Part shown: in pieces, positions 24,956 to 34,730 of the stretch
Position numbering within the stretch: position 1 is the stretch's first letter
How the letters are laid out: every line of letters begins with the position of its first letter
Assembly (NCBI GenBank): GCA_009377605.1
Contig: WHTT01000043.1
Coordinates: 1 to 53,425 of the forward strand
Reading direction: 5' to 3'
Source: Luteitalea sp.
GTDB lineage: Bacteria; Acidobacteriota; Vicinamibacteria; Vicinamibacterales; Vicinamibacteraceae
DNA length: 53,425 nt
Notes under the pieces: generated by a model
The model's database searches: none
Told to the model about the DNA's origin: nothing
What the model saw: the letters and a program-made list of their open reading frames with translations, nothing else
Position numbers and translations under genes: made by a program

Positions 24956-27268
24956 CTATTGACGTGTGGTGTTGGATTGATTCGGTAGGGCAAAGGCAAA
25001 GTATGCTGCTTGCGCCTCGTCTTCTGCCGTTTCCGCCGCCTTTGCTGGAGCCGCGCCTGCGGGCTCGATCGCTTCCGCCTCTTTCGGGGTTGCCGACTCG
25101 TCGGACTCTTCTCGCAAGGGGCTCGCGGAAATGACGACATACTGCCGGCCGCCAGCTTCGTAGGTCGCCGCGACGCCGAGCGGGTTCAACGGCAGTTTCT
25201 TCGTCCACAGCTCCTCGCCCGTATCCTTGTCGAAGGCACGGAAGGTGCCGTCTGGTGTGCCGGAGAAGATCAAACCACCGGCCGTCACCACCGCCCCTCT
25301 CGGTGAGCCCGATCCGGTGTGCTCGATGCCCTTCTCGACCAGCTCTGGAACCTCGCCGATTGGCACCTGCCACTTGATCGTTCCCTTGTTGAGATCGTAG
25401 GCGGTCATCGTCGACCAGGGCGGCGCGATTGGCGCTGGCCCAATGGTCGGCCGCATGTACCCGTAATCGCTCCAGAAGCGCAGGGGACCGGTCGCCTCGT
25501 CGGCCTGCCTGCCCTCGGGGTCGGCACGATGTTCCGCATCGAACGCGGCTGCCGCTTCTTCCGCCGTGCTCGGATCGGCCAGATACGCGATGAGGCCGGT
25601 CAGCTCGCGATCCCCGAGCTTGAACGGCGGCATGCGGCCCATACCCACGAGCAGCGTTCGCTTGATGGTGTGACTGTCCAGGCGCGTGGTGACACCGACG
25701 AGCGACGGAATCTCCGGAGGGACACCGCGGAGCCCCTCGCCGTGACAGGCCTGGCAGGTCTCTTCGTAAACGATCCTGCCGATCTGTTCCGGCGGGCCCT
25801 CCGGCAGCGTCTGGCGTCGCGGTGGACGCCGCTCGAGCTTGAGCATGGTCGGTTCATCCTTCGACAGGACGTACACCACTCCCTGTGTCGGGTCGGCCGC
25901 CGTGCTTCCCCAATTCGCGCCCCCCGCGTTGCCAGGAATCTGCATCGTGTTCTGCAAGGCGGGCGGCGTGAACAGTCCCTTGTTGACCGAGCTTCCCACC
26001 ATGTCCGTCCATTTCGCATGCTCGGCAGCGTCCAGGTGGGGACTGATGTCTCGCACCGTAAACGATTGGCGGGCGAACGGCGGCGGCGCGGTGGGGAAGG
26101 GCTGCGTCGGCCATGCCTCTTCGCCCGGCACATCGGAGGCGGGTACCTTCCGCTCTTCGATGGGCCACAAGGGCTCGCCAGTGACACGGTCGAACACATA
26201 AAGGAAGCCTGTCTTACCGGCCATCGCCACCACGTCGACTTCCTGGCCCTCGTGAGTGACGGTCACGAGCTGCGGCGCGGCCGTGTTGTCGTAGTCCCAC
26301 AAGTCGTGGTGGATCACCTGATAGTGCCAGAGCCGCTTGCCGGTCCGCGCATCGAGCGCAAGCAGGCAGTTGCCGAACAGATTGGATCCTTTCCGGTCGC
26401 CGCCGTAGAAGTCGTACGTCGGAGACCCAGTCGGCACGTAAACGATCCCGCGGGCTTCGTCCAGGCTGATATCGCCCCAAGCATTGTTGGCGCCGACGTA
26501 CTCGTGGGCCTCCTTGGGGTACGTGTCGTATCCGAGCTCGCCGGGGCGCGGGACGGTGTGGAAGGACCACACCAACGTGCCGGAGACGACGTCGTAGGCA
26601 CGAATGTCCCCAGGCGGCGAGTTGTAGGCCTCACCTGTTCTCGATCCGACGATGAGGAGGTTCTCGAAGACGCGACCGGGAGAGGTCCAGCCGAGCGAAC
26701 CAAAGCCGAACTCGATAATCGAGCTCGGGTCTCGCCCGAGGCCCTCGCGCAGGTCGACCTTGCCGTTCTTCCCGAACGAGGTTATGAGCTTCCCGGTGCG
26801 CGCGTCGATGGCCTGCAGGTAGGCGCCCGCGGCAAAGAGAAGACGGCGCTCGGAACCGTCCTGACGTTGCCAGACGTTGATCCCGCGGTCAGTGATGTCG
26901 CGCTGGAATAGCGGGTCGTGCTCATAGACCCAGAGCTCCTTGCCGCTGGTTGCATCCAGAGCGACAATAGATCTTTCCTTCCCCAGTGCGTACATCGTGC
27001 CGTCGACGACGATAGGATTGAACCGTAGTCGATCGTTGGCGCCGGCCTGATACGTCCAGGCGATCTCCAACCGATGCACGTTGGATCGATTGATCTGCGC
27101 GAGAGCCGAGTAAGATGACGAGTCCGCGCCTCCGAGATAGTCGGGCCACTCGGGGGCGGACTGCCCGCTGGTCGTGCCGCGGACGCCGAGCGGGACAATG
27201 AGGCAAGTTACGAGCACGGCGGTCACCTTGTGGCGATGTAGAGGGACGTTACCGAGCTGTACGCGCAT
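24956..27268 (-). CDS. Exported PQQ-dependent dehydrogenase with inserted cytochrome c domain
   Basis: This 770-residue quinoprotein is of the glucose/alcohol dehydrogenase type. Such proteins oxidise sugars or alcohols in the periplasm. A signal peptide covers about residues 1-36. Propeller features include the YLGGADSSSYSALAQI start, LDATSGKELWVYEHDP and HHDLWDYDNTAAPQLV. A heme motif CQACH lies at residues 505-509 with Met ligand candidates in GMGRMPPF, inside the propeller rather than at the end. The C-terminus returns to blades (FRAFDKDTGEELWTKKLP) plus an Ala/Glu-rich tail. The ATG at 27268 was preferred over a GTG at 27298 because GGAGAG precedes it. The substrate is unknown. Confidence 0.88.
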   Translation of the reverse strand: MRVQLGNVPLHRHKVTAVLVTCLIVPLGVRGTTSGQSAPEWPDYLGGADSSSYSALAQINRSNVHRLEIAWTYQAGANDRLRFNPIVVDGTMYALGKERSIVALDATSGKELWVYEHDPLFQRDITDRGINVWQRQDGSERRLLFAAGAYLQAIDARTGKLITSFGKNGKVDLREGLGRDPSSIIEFGFGSLGWTSPGRVFENLLIVGSRTGEAYNSPPGDIRAYDVVSGTLVWSFHTVPRPGELGYDTYPKEAHEYVGANNAWGDISLDEARGIVYVPTGSPTYDFYGGDRKGSNLFGNCLLALDARTGKRLWHYQVIHHDLWDYDNTAAPQLVTVTHEGQEVDVVAMAGKTGFLYVFDRVTGEPLWPIEERKVPASDVPGEEAWPTQPFPTAPPPFARQSFTVRDISPHLDAAEHAKWTDMVGSSVNKGLFTPPALQNTMQIPGNAGGANWGSTAADPTQGVVYVLSKDEPTMLKLERRPPRRQTLPEGPPEQIGRIVYEETCQACHGEGLRGVPPEIPSLVGVTTRLDSHTIKRTLLVGMGRMPPFKLGDRELTGLIAYLADPSTAEEAAAAFDAEHRADPEGRQADEATGPLRFWSDYGYMRPTIGPAPIAPPWSTMTAYDLNKGTIKWQVPIGEVPELVEKGIEHTGSGSPRGAVVTAGGLIFSGTPDGTFRAFDKDTGEELWTKKLPLNPLGVAATYEAGGRQYVVISASPLREESDESATPKEAEAIEPAGAAPAKAAETAEDEAQAAYFAFALPNQSNTTRQ

Positions 27269-27526
27269 GAGCGCTCTCCACGATATGAAACGGGGCACGA
27301 CGTGTGGCGCGGATTATTGGGTGCGCCGGCGGTTGTGTCAACCGCACATGCGCACGGACAAGCCAATGCGTCACGCCGTCGATGCTCGCATGCATCGTCA
27401 GATATTGCCGCCGAGAAGGTGCTAATGTAAAGTGTTTAAAATTCATTGCCTGTCGTCCGAGCCAACCCTATTTCCGTAGACTGGCCCAACGATGCTGAAC
27501 TACATGTGCAGGGATTAGGAGGTTGT

Positions 27527-29695
27527 GTGCCATCAGCTGCTGTCATTCGTCCGGATATCCTGCGTGCCTGCGCGGAGCTCTTCGGCAGTCAGACCGTCGA
27601 AGGTCGAGCGCTGAACGTGGAGGATCTCATCGCACGACTCACGATGGAGGCTCGGGACGACATCAATGTGCTTCTGCAAGCGAGGCATCAGCGTCAAGCG
27701 CAGGTCGCGCGTGGCGAGGATCGCTATGACTTCTTGGAGAGCGCCGTGATGGTCACGGATCCAGATGGTAACCGTGCGACGGTGTCGATGATTCGGCAGG
27801 GCATGCTCGACGCTTTCATGGGGCGCGCTACCGCGGCGGCCTGGAAGATTGCGCCGAGCCGGCCGATTCCGGACGAAGTGACGAGGCCGGGGCTCGAGGG
27901 TACCGGTCCTTGCATCGACCTCGGCATGGCGATGGGCGCGATTGGTACCGGTGCGTCCTCATGGATGTGGGATTGGGAAGACGCCGGTGGCGACTATCGT
28001 GACCAGCTCTATCAGGCCTGGCGAAATCTCAAGCAGATTCTCGCCCATGAATGGGATGACCGCCCGTTCGACCATCCAACGAAGGTGCAGAAGGACGCGC
28101 AGGGGAACAGCGTGCCGCGCCGCTATACGATCGACGTGCCACCCGAGCAATGGCCGACGATCTTCCACCGCGTCCCTGGCCTGCATCTGCGGAACCGGCA
28201 GATAGCGGTCGACGGGCGTGCCGTCCCAGCCATCATCCCGGCTCTCGTGATACATGCCTTGAACAACTATGACGCGCAGAGACGAAACGGCTCCGGAATC
28301 TACTACTACATTCCGAAGATCGAGAGCTGGCAGGAAGCGCAGCTCGTCGGACGGCTGCTCAAGTCGCTCGAGAACGCGATGGGACTGGGTCGAGGCTCCC
28401 TGAAGATCAAGATGCTCAATGAACGCGCGGAGTTCGTCCTCCAGCAAGAGGTGATTCAGTGGGTGCTGCGCGAGAACCTGATAGGACCCAATGTCGGCCG
28501 GTGGGATTACCTGAACAGCCGTGAAGACATGTTCCACCACGATCCGGATATGGTCATCCCGAACCCTGGTGCGGTGACGATGACCGAGCCGACGATGACG
28601 TGCTACACGAGGCGCAATGCGCTGCTGGCGCTGCTGGCTGGCGGCATGCCGATTGGCGGCATGGCGGCGCAAATGCAGAATCCACGTGCGCCCGAGAACG
28701 ACGAGAAGGCGCTGCGCGACATCTGGTTCGACAAGCTGCGCGAGCGGCTGACCGGCCTGTTCGTCATCAACGGGACGCTCTATGACACGTACCGTCAGAG
28801 CTGGGTCGCGACCATCACTCCTGCATACGTTGCGGCGGGGCGTGAGCCGCTCGTCGCAGAGCTCGGCGAGCTGGAGCGCATCGTTGGCACGGCCACCGAC
28901 GGCGAGCGCGCGCGGTTGGAAGCGCTTGGCGTCCTGACCAACGGGCGGATCACGCCGCTCGAGCTGTCGGAACGTGACCTGACCGCCGAGCGCCTGTTCT
29001 CGGAGGAGGCGCGCACCGAGCTCCTTGCTCGACCGCAGGGCCCGACGACGGAGGAGGGGCTTCGGCACGCGATGTACATGGCGACGGAGTACATGTATCA
29101 ACAGCTCCACGGTAACAACGCCGCCGCCATTGACGATCCCTCGACCGGCCTGCGGTTCATGAACGACCTGGCGACCTATGAGATCTTCTGGCATTTCCTG
29201 TACTTGACCGTGTCTCACCGTGTCCGCCTGGACGCGGACGGCCGCTACTCGAAGATGGGTGATCGTGTGACACCGGAGCTTTTTCTCCGTCTATTGGACG
29301 AGCGCCGTGAGACGGTCAAAGAGCTGTTTGCGACGCTGGGCATCACCTATGAAGAGACCGATGCCGAGCTCGTCCTGGACATCCTCCGTCGTCAGGTCGT
29401 GGAAACGGCGAAAGACGACCGGGTCATCGCGCAGCCACGGTGGATCAAGTACGGATCGCGGGTATTGCTCTCCTTGATCGAGCAAAGTCAGAGCGACCGT
29501 CAAGCCATTCTCGATGGGATCTTTGGTGAGCGACAGGATCTCGTCGCGCGACTCGAGCGGGCGCCGGACGGCGAGAGCCGGGATCTCGCGCTCCGTGTGT
29601 TGGAGGCCCACGACTACGTGTACGACACGTTCGAGCCCGCCCCTGGGCGCGCGGATGTCGGCGGTGTGACCGAGCGGTGGACGACGGCCTCTTGA
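27527..29695 (+). CDS. Malate synthase-like protein
   Basis: The likely reaction is glyoxylate plus acetyl-CoA to malate. This 722-residue protein is longer than MSA (about 530 residues) and diverged from it. Family features are MWDWEDAGGDY, RVPGLHLRNRQI (the active-site Arg region), YYYIPKIES, the MLNERAEF Glu, the signature ENLIGPNVGRWDYL and MNDLATYEI carrying the likely catalytic Asp. Extra C-terminal helices are unassigned. The GTG at 27527 has AGGAGG 4 bases upstream (27517-27522). A TTG at 27446 would add 27 residues. The formate-dehydrogenase-like gene follows by 14 bases. A true malate synthase activity is likely but not certain. Confidence 0.78.
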   Translation: MPSAAVIRPDILRACAELFGSQTVEGRALNVEDLIARLTMEARDDINVLLQARHQRQAQVARGEDRYDFLESAVMVTDPDGNRATVSMIRQGMLDAFMGRATAAAWKIAPSRPIPDEVTRPGLEGTGPCIDLGMAMGAIGTGASSWMWDWEDAGGDYRDQLYQAWRNLKQILAHEWDDRPFDHPTKVQKDAQGNSVPRRYTIDVPPEQWPTIFHRVPGLHLRNRQIAVDGRAVPAIIPALVIHALNNYDAQRRNGSGIYYYIPKIESWQEAQLVGRLLKSLENAMGLGRGSLKIKMLNERAEFVLQQEVIQWVLRENLIGPNVGRWDYLNSREDMFHHDPDMVIPNPGAVTMTEPTMTCYTRRNALLALLAGGMPIGGMAAQMQNPRAPENDEKALRDIWFDKLRERLTGLFVINGTLYDTYRQSWVATITPAYVAAGREPLVAELGELERIVGTATDGERARLEALGVLTNGRITPLELSERDLTAERLFSEEARTELLARPQGPTTEEGLRHAMYMATEYMYQQLHGNNAAAIDDPSTGLRFMNDLATYEIFWHFLYLTVSHRVRLDADGRYSKMGDRVTPELFLRLLDERRETVKELFATLGITYEETDAELVLDILRRQVVETAKDDRVIAQPRWIKYGSRVLLSLIEQSQSDRQAILDGIFGERQDLVARLERAPDGESRDLALRVLEAHDYVYDTFEPAPGRADVGGVTERWTTAS

Positions 29696-29709
29696 TCGAG
29701 CTCCGGACG

Positions 29710-31950
29710 ATGAGTAGACACAAGAAATGGATCGACCCGGCGAACTGGGCCAGCCTCAAGCCGTTCGGCATCGGTGAGGGAAAGCCCAACAACTACGGCG
29801 AGATCGTCAGAGCGCTTGGCGAGAACCGCGGGCAGCTTCGGTACGCCTGGCGCATCCTGCGGCACGGCACCTGTGACGGCTGTGCGCTGGGCACCAAGGG
29901 GATGCGGGATTGGACCATGCGCGAGGTCCACCTGTGCAACATCCGCCTCCGGTTGCTCCGACTCAATACGATGCCGCCGCTCGACGTTACGCGGCTGGAC
30001 GACGTCAATCTGCTGGCGGGGAAGTCCAGCGCTGAGCTCCGCGAGCTCGGCCGGCTGCCTTACCCGCTGCTCCGCCGAAGGGGTGAGCAACGGTTCGTCC
30101 GGATTTCCTGGGATGAGGCGCTCGCGCTGGCGGCCGAACGGCTGCAGGAGACGGCCCCGGCCAGGTTCGGCGCGTATCTGACGAGCCGCGGGCAGCCCAA
30201 CGAGAACTACTTCGCGGCACAAAAAGCCGTCCGCGCCCTGGGAAGCAACTCCATCGACAACGCGGCACGCGTCTGCCATTCGCCGAGCACCTTCGGCCTC
30301 AAAGGCGCGCTCGGCGTTGCCGCCACCACCTGTTCGTACTCGGACTGGATCGGGAGCGACCTGATCGTCTTCGTTGGCTCGAACGTCGCGAACAATCAGC
30401 CCGTCGCGATGAAGTATCTCTACCACGCCAAGAAGGCGGGCACGAAGGTCGTCTGCATCAACCCGTACCGGGAGCCGGGAATGGAGCGGTACTGGGTGCC
30501 GTCCAATATCGAGAGCGCCCTCTTTGGCACCAAGATCACCGATCGGTTCTTCCAGATCAACGTCGGCGGCGACATCGGCTTCTTGACCGGCGTCCTCAAG
30601 CACATGGTCGGCAACGAGTGGGTCGACCAACGCTTTATCGCGGAGCACACCGCGGGATTCACAGATGTGAGCGCCGCCCTCGACCGGCACAGTTGGGACG
30701 AGCTCGAGGCGGTCTCGGGCAGCACCGAACGAGAGATGCTCGCGCTCGCGGAGTTGCTTCGTGCGGCCGACACCGCGGTCTTCGTATGGAGCATGGGCAT
30801 CACCCAGCACGAGTTCGGCGAGGACAACGTCCGCGCCATCATCAACCTTGGCTTGACCAAGGGATTCGTAGGGCGCACCAACTGTGGCCTCATGCCGATC
30901 CGCGGGCACTCGGGCGTGCAGGGTGGCGCGGAAATGGGTGCGTATTCGACCGTGCTTCCCGGGGGCGCACCGATTACCGAGGATGGCGCCCGTCACTTCG
31001 CTGACTTGTGGGGCTTCCCTGTGTCCAGTGCCATGGGCCTCACCGCACCGGAGATGATCGACGCCGCTCACGAGGGGAAGCTCGACGTGCTCGTGAGCTC
31101 CGGCGGGAACTTTCTCGAGGTGCTGCCAGATCCTGCCTACTGCCGCGACGGGCTGGCCAGGATCCCGTTGCGTATCCATATCGACATCTGTTTGTCGAGC
31201 CAGATGCTGATCGATCCTGCCGACATCGTGCTGCTGCTGCCGGCCGAGACGCGTTACGAGATGGCGGGTGGTGTGACGGAAACATCGACCGAGCGGCGCA
31301 TCATCTTCAGCCCCGAGATTCCGGGCCCGCGGATTCCCGAAGCGTGGCCCGAGTACCGCATCTTTGGTGAGATCGCCGCGCGGGCCCAGCCGGAGCTGGC
31401 CGGCGCCGTCCGTTACGACAGCACGCGCGCCATCCGCGAAGACATCGCCAGGGCAGTGCCGTCGTACGCCGGGATCGAGAAGCTGGAGAAGTTCGGCGAC
31501 GCCTTCCAGTACGGCGGCCCGCACCTGTGCGCTGGCTGGAGGTTCCCAACCGTCGACGGCCGCGCCCATTTCTCGGTGGTGGCGCTACCAGACTGTTCTC
31601 GACCGGACGGGACGTTCGTGGTGGCCACCCGGCGAGGGAAGCAGTTCAACAGCATGGTGCAGGAACACAGGGACCCGCTCACCGGCGCTGCACGCGAAGC
31701 GGTGCTTATGAATCCGCGTGACGCCGATCGGCTCGGCCTCGCCGACGGTGATGCCGTGGTGCTGACCAGTGAAGCAGGTTCGCTGACCGGGCGTGTTGCT
31801 CGCGCGCCTGTGGCACCTGGGAATCTCCAGGTGCACTGGCCGGAGGGTGAGGTACTGATCGACCGCAGGCGTCGCTCCCCACAGGCGAAGATCCCAGACT
31901 ACAACGCGGTGGTTCGGGTCGCGGCCGCCGAGCTGTCGAGAGGAACGTAG
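29710..31950 (+). CDS. FdhF/YdeP-like molybdopterin oxidoreductase
   Basis: This 746-residue cytosolic molybdoenzyme resembles formate dehydrogenase H and YdeP. C55 and C58 (GTCDGCALG) and C76 are candidate cluster ligands, one short of the usual four. NAARVCHSPSTFGL aligns with the SeCys-His site of formate dehydrogenase H, with C189 as Mo ligand and H190 the catalytic His. C-terminal NPRDADRLGLADGDAVVL is the pterin-binding region. Its position between malate synthase and an OFA antiporter supports formate or oxalate metabolism. The ATG at 29710 was chosen; a GTG at 29677 would overlap the upstream gene. FdhD is not nearby. Confidence 0.85.
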   Translation: MSRHKKWIDPANWASLKPFGIGEGKPNNYGEIVRALGENRGQLRYAWRILRHGTCDGCALGTKGMRDWTMREVHLCNIRLRLLRLNTMPPLDVTRLDDVNLLAGKSSAELRELGRLPYPLLRRRGEQRFVRISWDEALALAAERLQETAPARFGAYLTSRGQPNENYFAAQKAVRALGSNSIDNAARVCHSPSTFGLKGALGVAATTCSYSDWIGSDLIVFVGSNVANNQPVAMKYLYHAKKAGTKVVCINPYREPGMERYWVPSNIESALFGTKITDRFFQINVGGDIGFLTGVLKHMVGNEWVDQRFIAEHTAGFTDVSAALDRHSWDELEAVSGSTEREMLALAELLRAADTAVFVWSMGITQHEFGEDNVRAIINLGLTKGFVGRTNCGLMPIRGHSGVQGGAEMGAYSTVLPGGAPITEDGARHFADLWGFPVSSAMGLTAPEMIDAAHEGKLDVLVSSGGNFLEVLPDPAYCRDGLARIPLRIHIDICLSSQMLIDPADIVLLLPAETRYEMAGGVTETSTERRIIFSPEIPGPRIPEAWPEYRIFGEIAARAQPELAGAVRYDSTRAIREDIARAVPSYAGIEKLEKFGDAFQYGGPHLCAGWRFPTVDGRAHFSVVALPDCSRPDGTFVVATRRGKQFNSMVQEHRDPLTGAAREAVLMNPRDADRLGLADGDAVVLTSEAGSLTGRVARAPVAPGNLQVHWPEGEVLIDRRRRSPQAKIPDYNAVVRVAAAELSRGT

Positions 31951-32074
31951 GCCCGACCTTTAGAGTCTGTGAGAATTCCTCGTAGCGCAGGCCTTGAGGC
32001 CTGCCCATGGCGGCGCTGGCAGGCCTCAAGGCCTGCGCTACGGCCATTATTGCTCACGCTCTTTAGGTCGGCCG
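31951..32074. mobile_element. Nested MITE-like element with 25-bp hairpin and 6-base direct repeat
   Basis: The core is a perfect 25-base inverted repeat, 31981-32005 against 32018-32042, with a 12-base loop and GTAG/CTAC ends. It is flanked by CTTTAG at 31958-31963 and again at 32061-32066. Removing one copy restores CCCGACCTTTAGGTCGG, the same kind of palindrome seen at 24910-24934. This suggests insertion of a roughly 97-base element into an older palindrome, with a 6-base target duplication. The element ends (AGTCTGTGAG, CTCACGCT) are weak inverted repeats. It encodes no protein. Confidence 0.75.
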
Positions 32075-32083
32075 GGATGCGCT

Positions 32084-33352
32084 ATGACAAATGGAAAGAC
32101 GCCAGGCCGGTGGGGAATCGCTGCGGCTGCGGTGCTCCTGCAGCTCGCCCTTGGTGCCGTGTACGCCTGGAGCACGTTCTCTCGCGCGCTCCAGAGCGAG
32201 GAGTCTCGATTCGCGCTCAGCGCGTCGCAGGCGGCGCTGCCGTTTTCGGTGACCATCGCGATGATCTTCCTCGGCACCTACATCGGCGGCCGGATCCAAG
32301 ACGTCAAGGGACCGCGCATCGTTGCGTTCGTTGGCGGCGTGGTCTACGCGGCAGGCATTCTCCTGGCTGGCCTGTCCAGCAGCGAGAGCCAGCTGTGGCT
32401 GCTGATCCTGGGCTACGGCGTGATTGCCGGTTTCGGGCTCGGCCTCGGCTACATCGTGCCGGTGGCCATGTTGCAGAAGTGGTTCCCGGACAAGCGCGGT
32501 CTCATCACCGGTATTGCGGTTGGCGGATTCGGGTTCGGCGCGGTGATCACATCCCCGATCGCCCAGGAGTTGGTCGAGGTCTATGCCGAGGTGCCGACCC
32601 GTGCGTTCCTCTGGCTCGGCTTCGCGTATCTCATCATGACATCGGTGGGCGCGGCGTTCTTCCGGAACCCGCCGGCGGGCTATCACGTGCCCGGTTGGAC
32701 GCCGCCTACCGGCGGGCGGGTGGTTCAAACGGCCCGCGAATACACGCAACGCGAAGCGCTCCGCACGCCCCAGTGGTTCATGCTCACGGCCGTTCTGACG
32801 CTCAACGTGACTGCGGGCATCGCATTGATCTCTGTTGCCAGCTCCGCAGCGACCGACATCGCCGGCTACAGCGCGGCGGGCGCGGCGACCTTTACTGGTG
32901 TCATGGGGCTGTTCAACGGTGCTGGACGTGTCTTCTGGGGATGGCTGTCGGAGCGGACCGGCCGGATGGTCGCCTTTGCGGGGATGCTGGCAGTCCAGGG
33001 GGTCTGTTTCTTGATGCTGCCGCACGCCTCCTCGGTGGTCCTCTTCGCGGTGCTCGGCGCCCTGATTTATCTGTGTTACGGCGGGGGCTTTGGTACCATG
33101 CCGGCCACTGCCGGCGACTTCTTCGGGCTCCGCAACGCCGGGGCAATCTATGGCCTGATGGTCGTCGGCTGGAGCATCGGCGGCGTTGTCGGCCCATTGC
33201 TCGTCGCTGAGCTGATCTCTGGAAAGCAGTACACGTCCGCGTTCACCACGATCGGCGTGATGGCGCTCGCGGCTGTGATGCTGCCGCTACTCACCCGTCG
33301 GCCGCGCGAGGAGCCAGACGAGCTGCCGGAAAAGAGCCTTCAACCGGAATGA
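32084..33352 (+). CDS. OFA-family MFS transporter (oxalate/formate antiporter type)
   Basis: This 422-residue membrane protein is an MFS carrier of the oxalate:formate antiporter family. It starts TNGKTPGRWGIAAAAVLLQL and shows GAVYAWSTFSRAL, YIGGRIQDVKGPR and GFGLGLGYIVPVAMLQKWFP, all typical of OFA members. Substrates in this family vary, including oxalate, formate and other small acids. The ATG at 32084 lies 18 bases after the right copy of CTTTAG, so the nested element now supplies its leader. The stop overlaps the APC permease ATG (ATGA), so the two are coupled. Context with the formate-dehydrogenase-like gene supports C1/C2 acid exchange. Confidence 0.85.
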   Translation: MTNGKTPGRWGIAAAAVLLQLALGAVYAWSTFSRALQSEESRFALSASQAALPFSVTIAMIFLGTYIGGRIQDVKGPRIVAFVGGVVYAAGILLAGLSSSESQLWLLILGYGVIAGFGLGLGYIVPVAMLQKWFPDKRGLITGIAVGGFGFGAVITSPIAQELVEVYAEVPTRAFLWLGFAYLIMTSVGAAFFRNPPAGYHVPGWTPPTGGRVVQTAREYTQREALRTPQWFMLTAVLTLNVTAGIALISVASSAATDIAGYSAAGAATFTGVMGLFNGAGRVFWGWLSERTGRMVAFAGMLAVQGVCFLMLPHASSVVLFAVLGALIYLCYGGGFGTMPATAGDFFGLRNAGAIYGLMVVGWSIGGVVGPLLVAELISGKQYTSAFTTIGVMALAAVMLPLLTRRPREEPDELPEKSLQPE

Positions 33353-34662
33353 CCAACGATGCCTTGCCGCGGAAGCTCGGGTTCTTCGACGGCGCTTCGT
33401 TGCTCGTCGGGTCCGTTATCGGATCCGGCATCTTCGTCGTGCCCAGCCTTATTGCTCAGAGAGTGCCGGAGCCCGGGCTCGTGCTCGGCATCTGGGTCTT
33501 TTCGGGATTGCTCGTGCTGTGCGGTGCGCTCACGCTGGCGGAGCTTGGGACGATGCTCCCGCAATCGGGTGGGCTCTACGTCTACATGCGCGAGGCTTAC
33601 GGGCCGTTCTGGGCGTTCCTCTACGGCTGGACGATCATGCTGGTCGCCATTCCGAGCTCGATCGCCGCGTTGACCAGCGCCTTCCTGTTGTACCTCCAAC
33701 TCTTCATACCGATGCCCTGGCTGGCCGAAAAAGGGGTCGGCATCTTCCTGATTCTCGGGCTCGCCCTCGTCAATGCGAGGGGCGTGAAGCAGGGTGCGGG
33801 GGTGCAGAATCTGTTCACCGTGCTGAAGGTCTCCGGCCTCGTGGGCCTCGTGGGAACGGCGCTCGTCACGCTCCGCGGTGAGCCGTCGCACTTCTTGCCG
33901 GTGCTGCCGGACGAGCTCTCGGGTGGGCTGCTGACTGCTATTGGCCTTGCCATGATCTCGACGCTCTTTGCCTATGATGGCTGGCACTTCGTTGGCTTCG
34001 TGGCGGGCGAGATCCGTGACCCACAACGTAACGTACCTCGCAGCATCATTCTCGGTGTTCTCATCATCATCGTGGTGTACGTCAGCGCCAACCTGGCGTA
34101 TATCTTCGTCCTTGGCCAACCCCGTATCGCCTCGTCTGCGCGCGTCGCGACGGACGCGATGTCGGCGATGATCGGGCCCACCGGCGCGACGCTGATCACG
34201 TTGGTCATCCTCTGTTCCACGTTCGGGGCGATCTCGGCCAACGTGCTGGCGGCGCCCAGGGTCTTGTTCGCGATGGGGCAAGACGGCCAGCTGTCCAAGA
34301 GCCTGGCCGTTGTCCATCCACGTTACGAAACGCCGTCCACGGCCATCTGGGCGCTTGCAATGTGGGCCGGGCTGCTGACGCTGACCGGCGGCTACGAGCA
34401 TCTGATCACGATGTCGGGGTTCGCCAACTTCATCTTCTTCACAATGATCGTGTTGTCGGTCGCGGTACTGCGGCGCAAGCGCCCAGAATGGGAGCGCCCG
34501 TATCGTGTGACCGGGTACCCCTGGCCGATGATCGTGTTCGTAGTAGTGTCCTCGGCGTTCGTGCTCAACACCTTGGTGGAGTCTACACGCAGCTCGCTGA
34601 TGGGATTGGGGTTGTTGCTCCTGGGAGTTCCCTTTTATCTGCGATCGAATAGGGGCCGCTGA
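33349..34662 (+). CDS. APC-superfamily amino acid permease
   Basis: This 437-residue transporter with about 12 helices starts with the APC signature GFFDGASLLVGSVIGSGIF. It also shows PQSGGLYVYMREAYGP, the helix-6 FAYDGWHFVGFVAGEI and RDPQRNVPRSI. The family moves amino acids or amines; the substrate is not predictable. It shares a four-base ATGA overlap with the OFA gene. The gene ends a + strand run from 27527, and no terminator-like hairpin is evident in the 68-base gap that follows. Confidence 0.88.
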   Translation: MTNDALPRKLGFFDGASLLVGSVIGSGIFVVPSLIAQRVPEPGLVLGIWVFSGLLVLCGALTLAELGTMLPQSGGLYVYMREAYGPFWAFLYGWTIMLVAIPSSIAALTSAFLLYLQLFIPMPWLAEKGVGIFLILGLALVNARGVKQGAGVQNLFTVLKVSGLVGLVGTALVTLRGEPSHFLPVLPDELSGGLLTAIGLAMISTLFAYDGWHFVGFVAGEIRDPQRNVPRSIILGVLIIIVVYVSANLAYIFVLGQPRIASSARVATDAMSAMIGPTGATLITLVILCSTFGAISANVLAAPRVLFAMGQDGQLSKSLAVVHPRYETPSTAIWALAMWAGLLTLTGGYEHLITMSGFANFIFFTMIVLSVAVLRRKRPEWERPYRVTGYPWPMIVFVVVSSAFVLNTLVESTRSSLMGLGLLLLGVPFYLRSNRGR

Positions 34663-34730
34663 ATCGGTATCGGACTCGCAGTGCGCTCATTCAGCCGATG
34701 GCTGTACACATCCTGCAGCCACTAGCCCTC

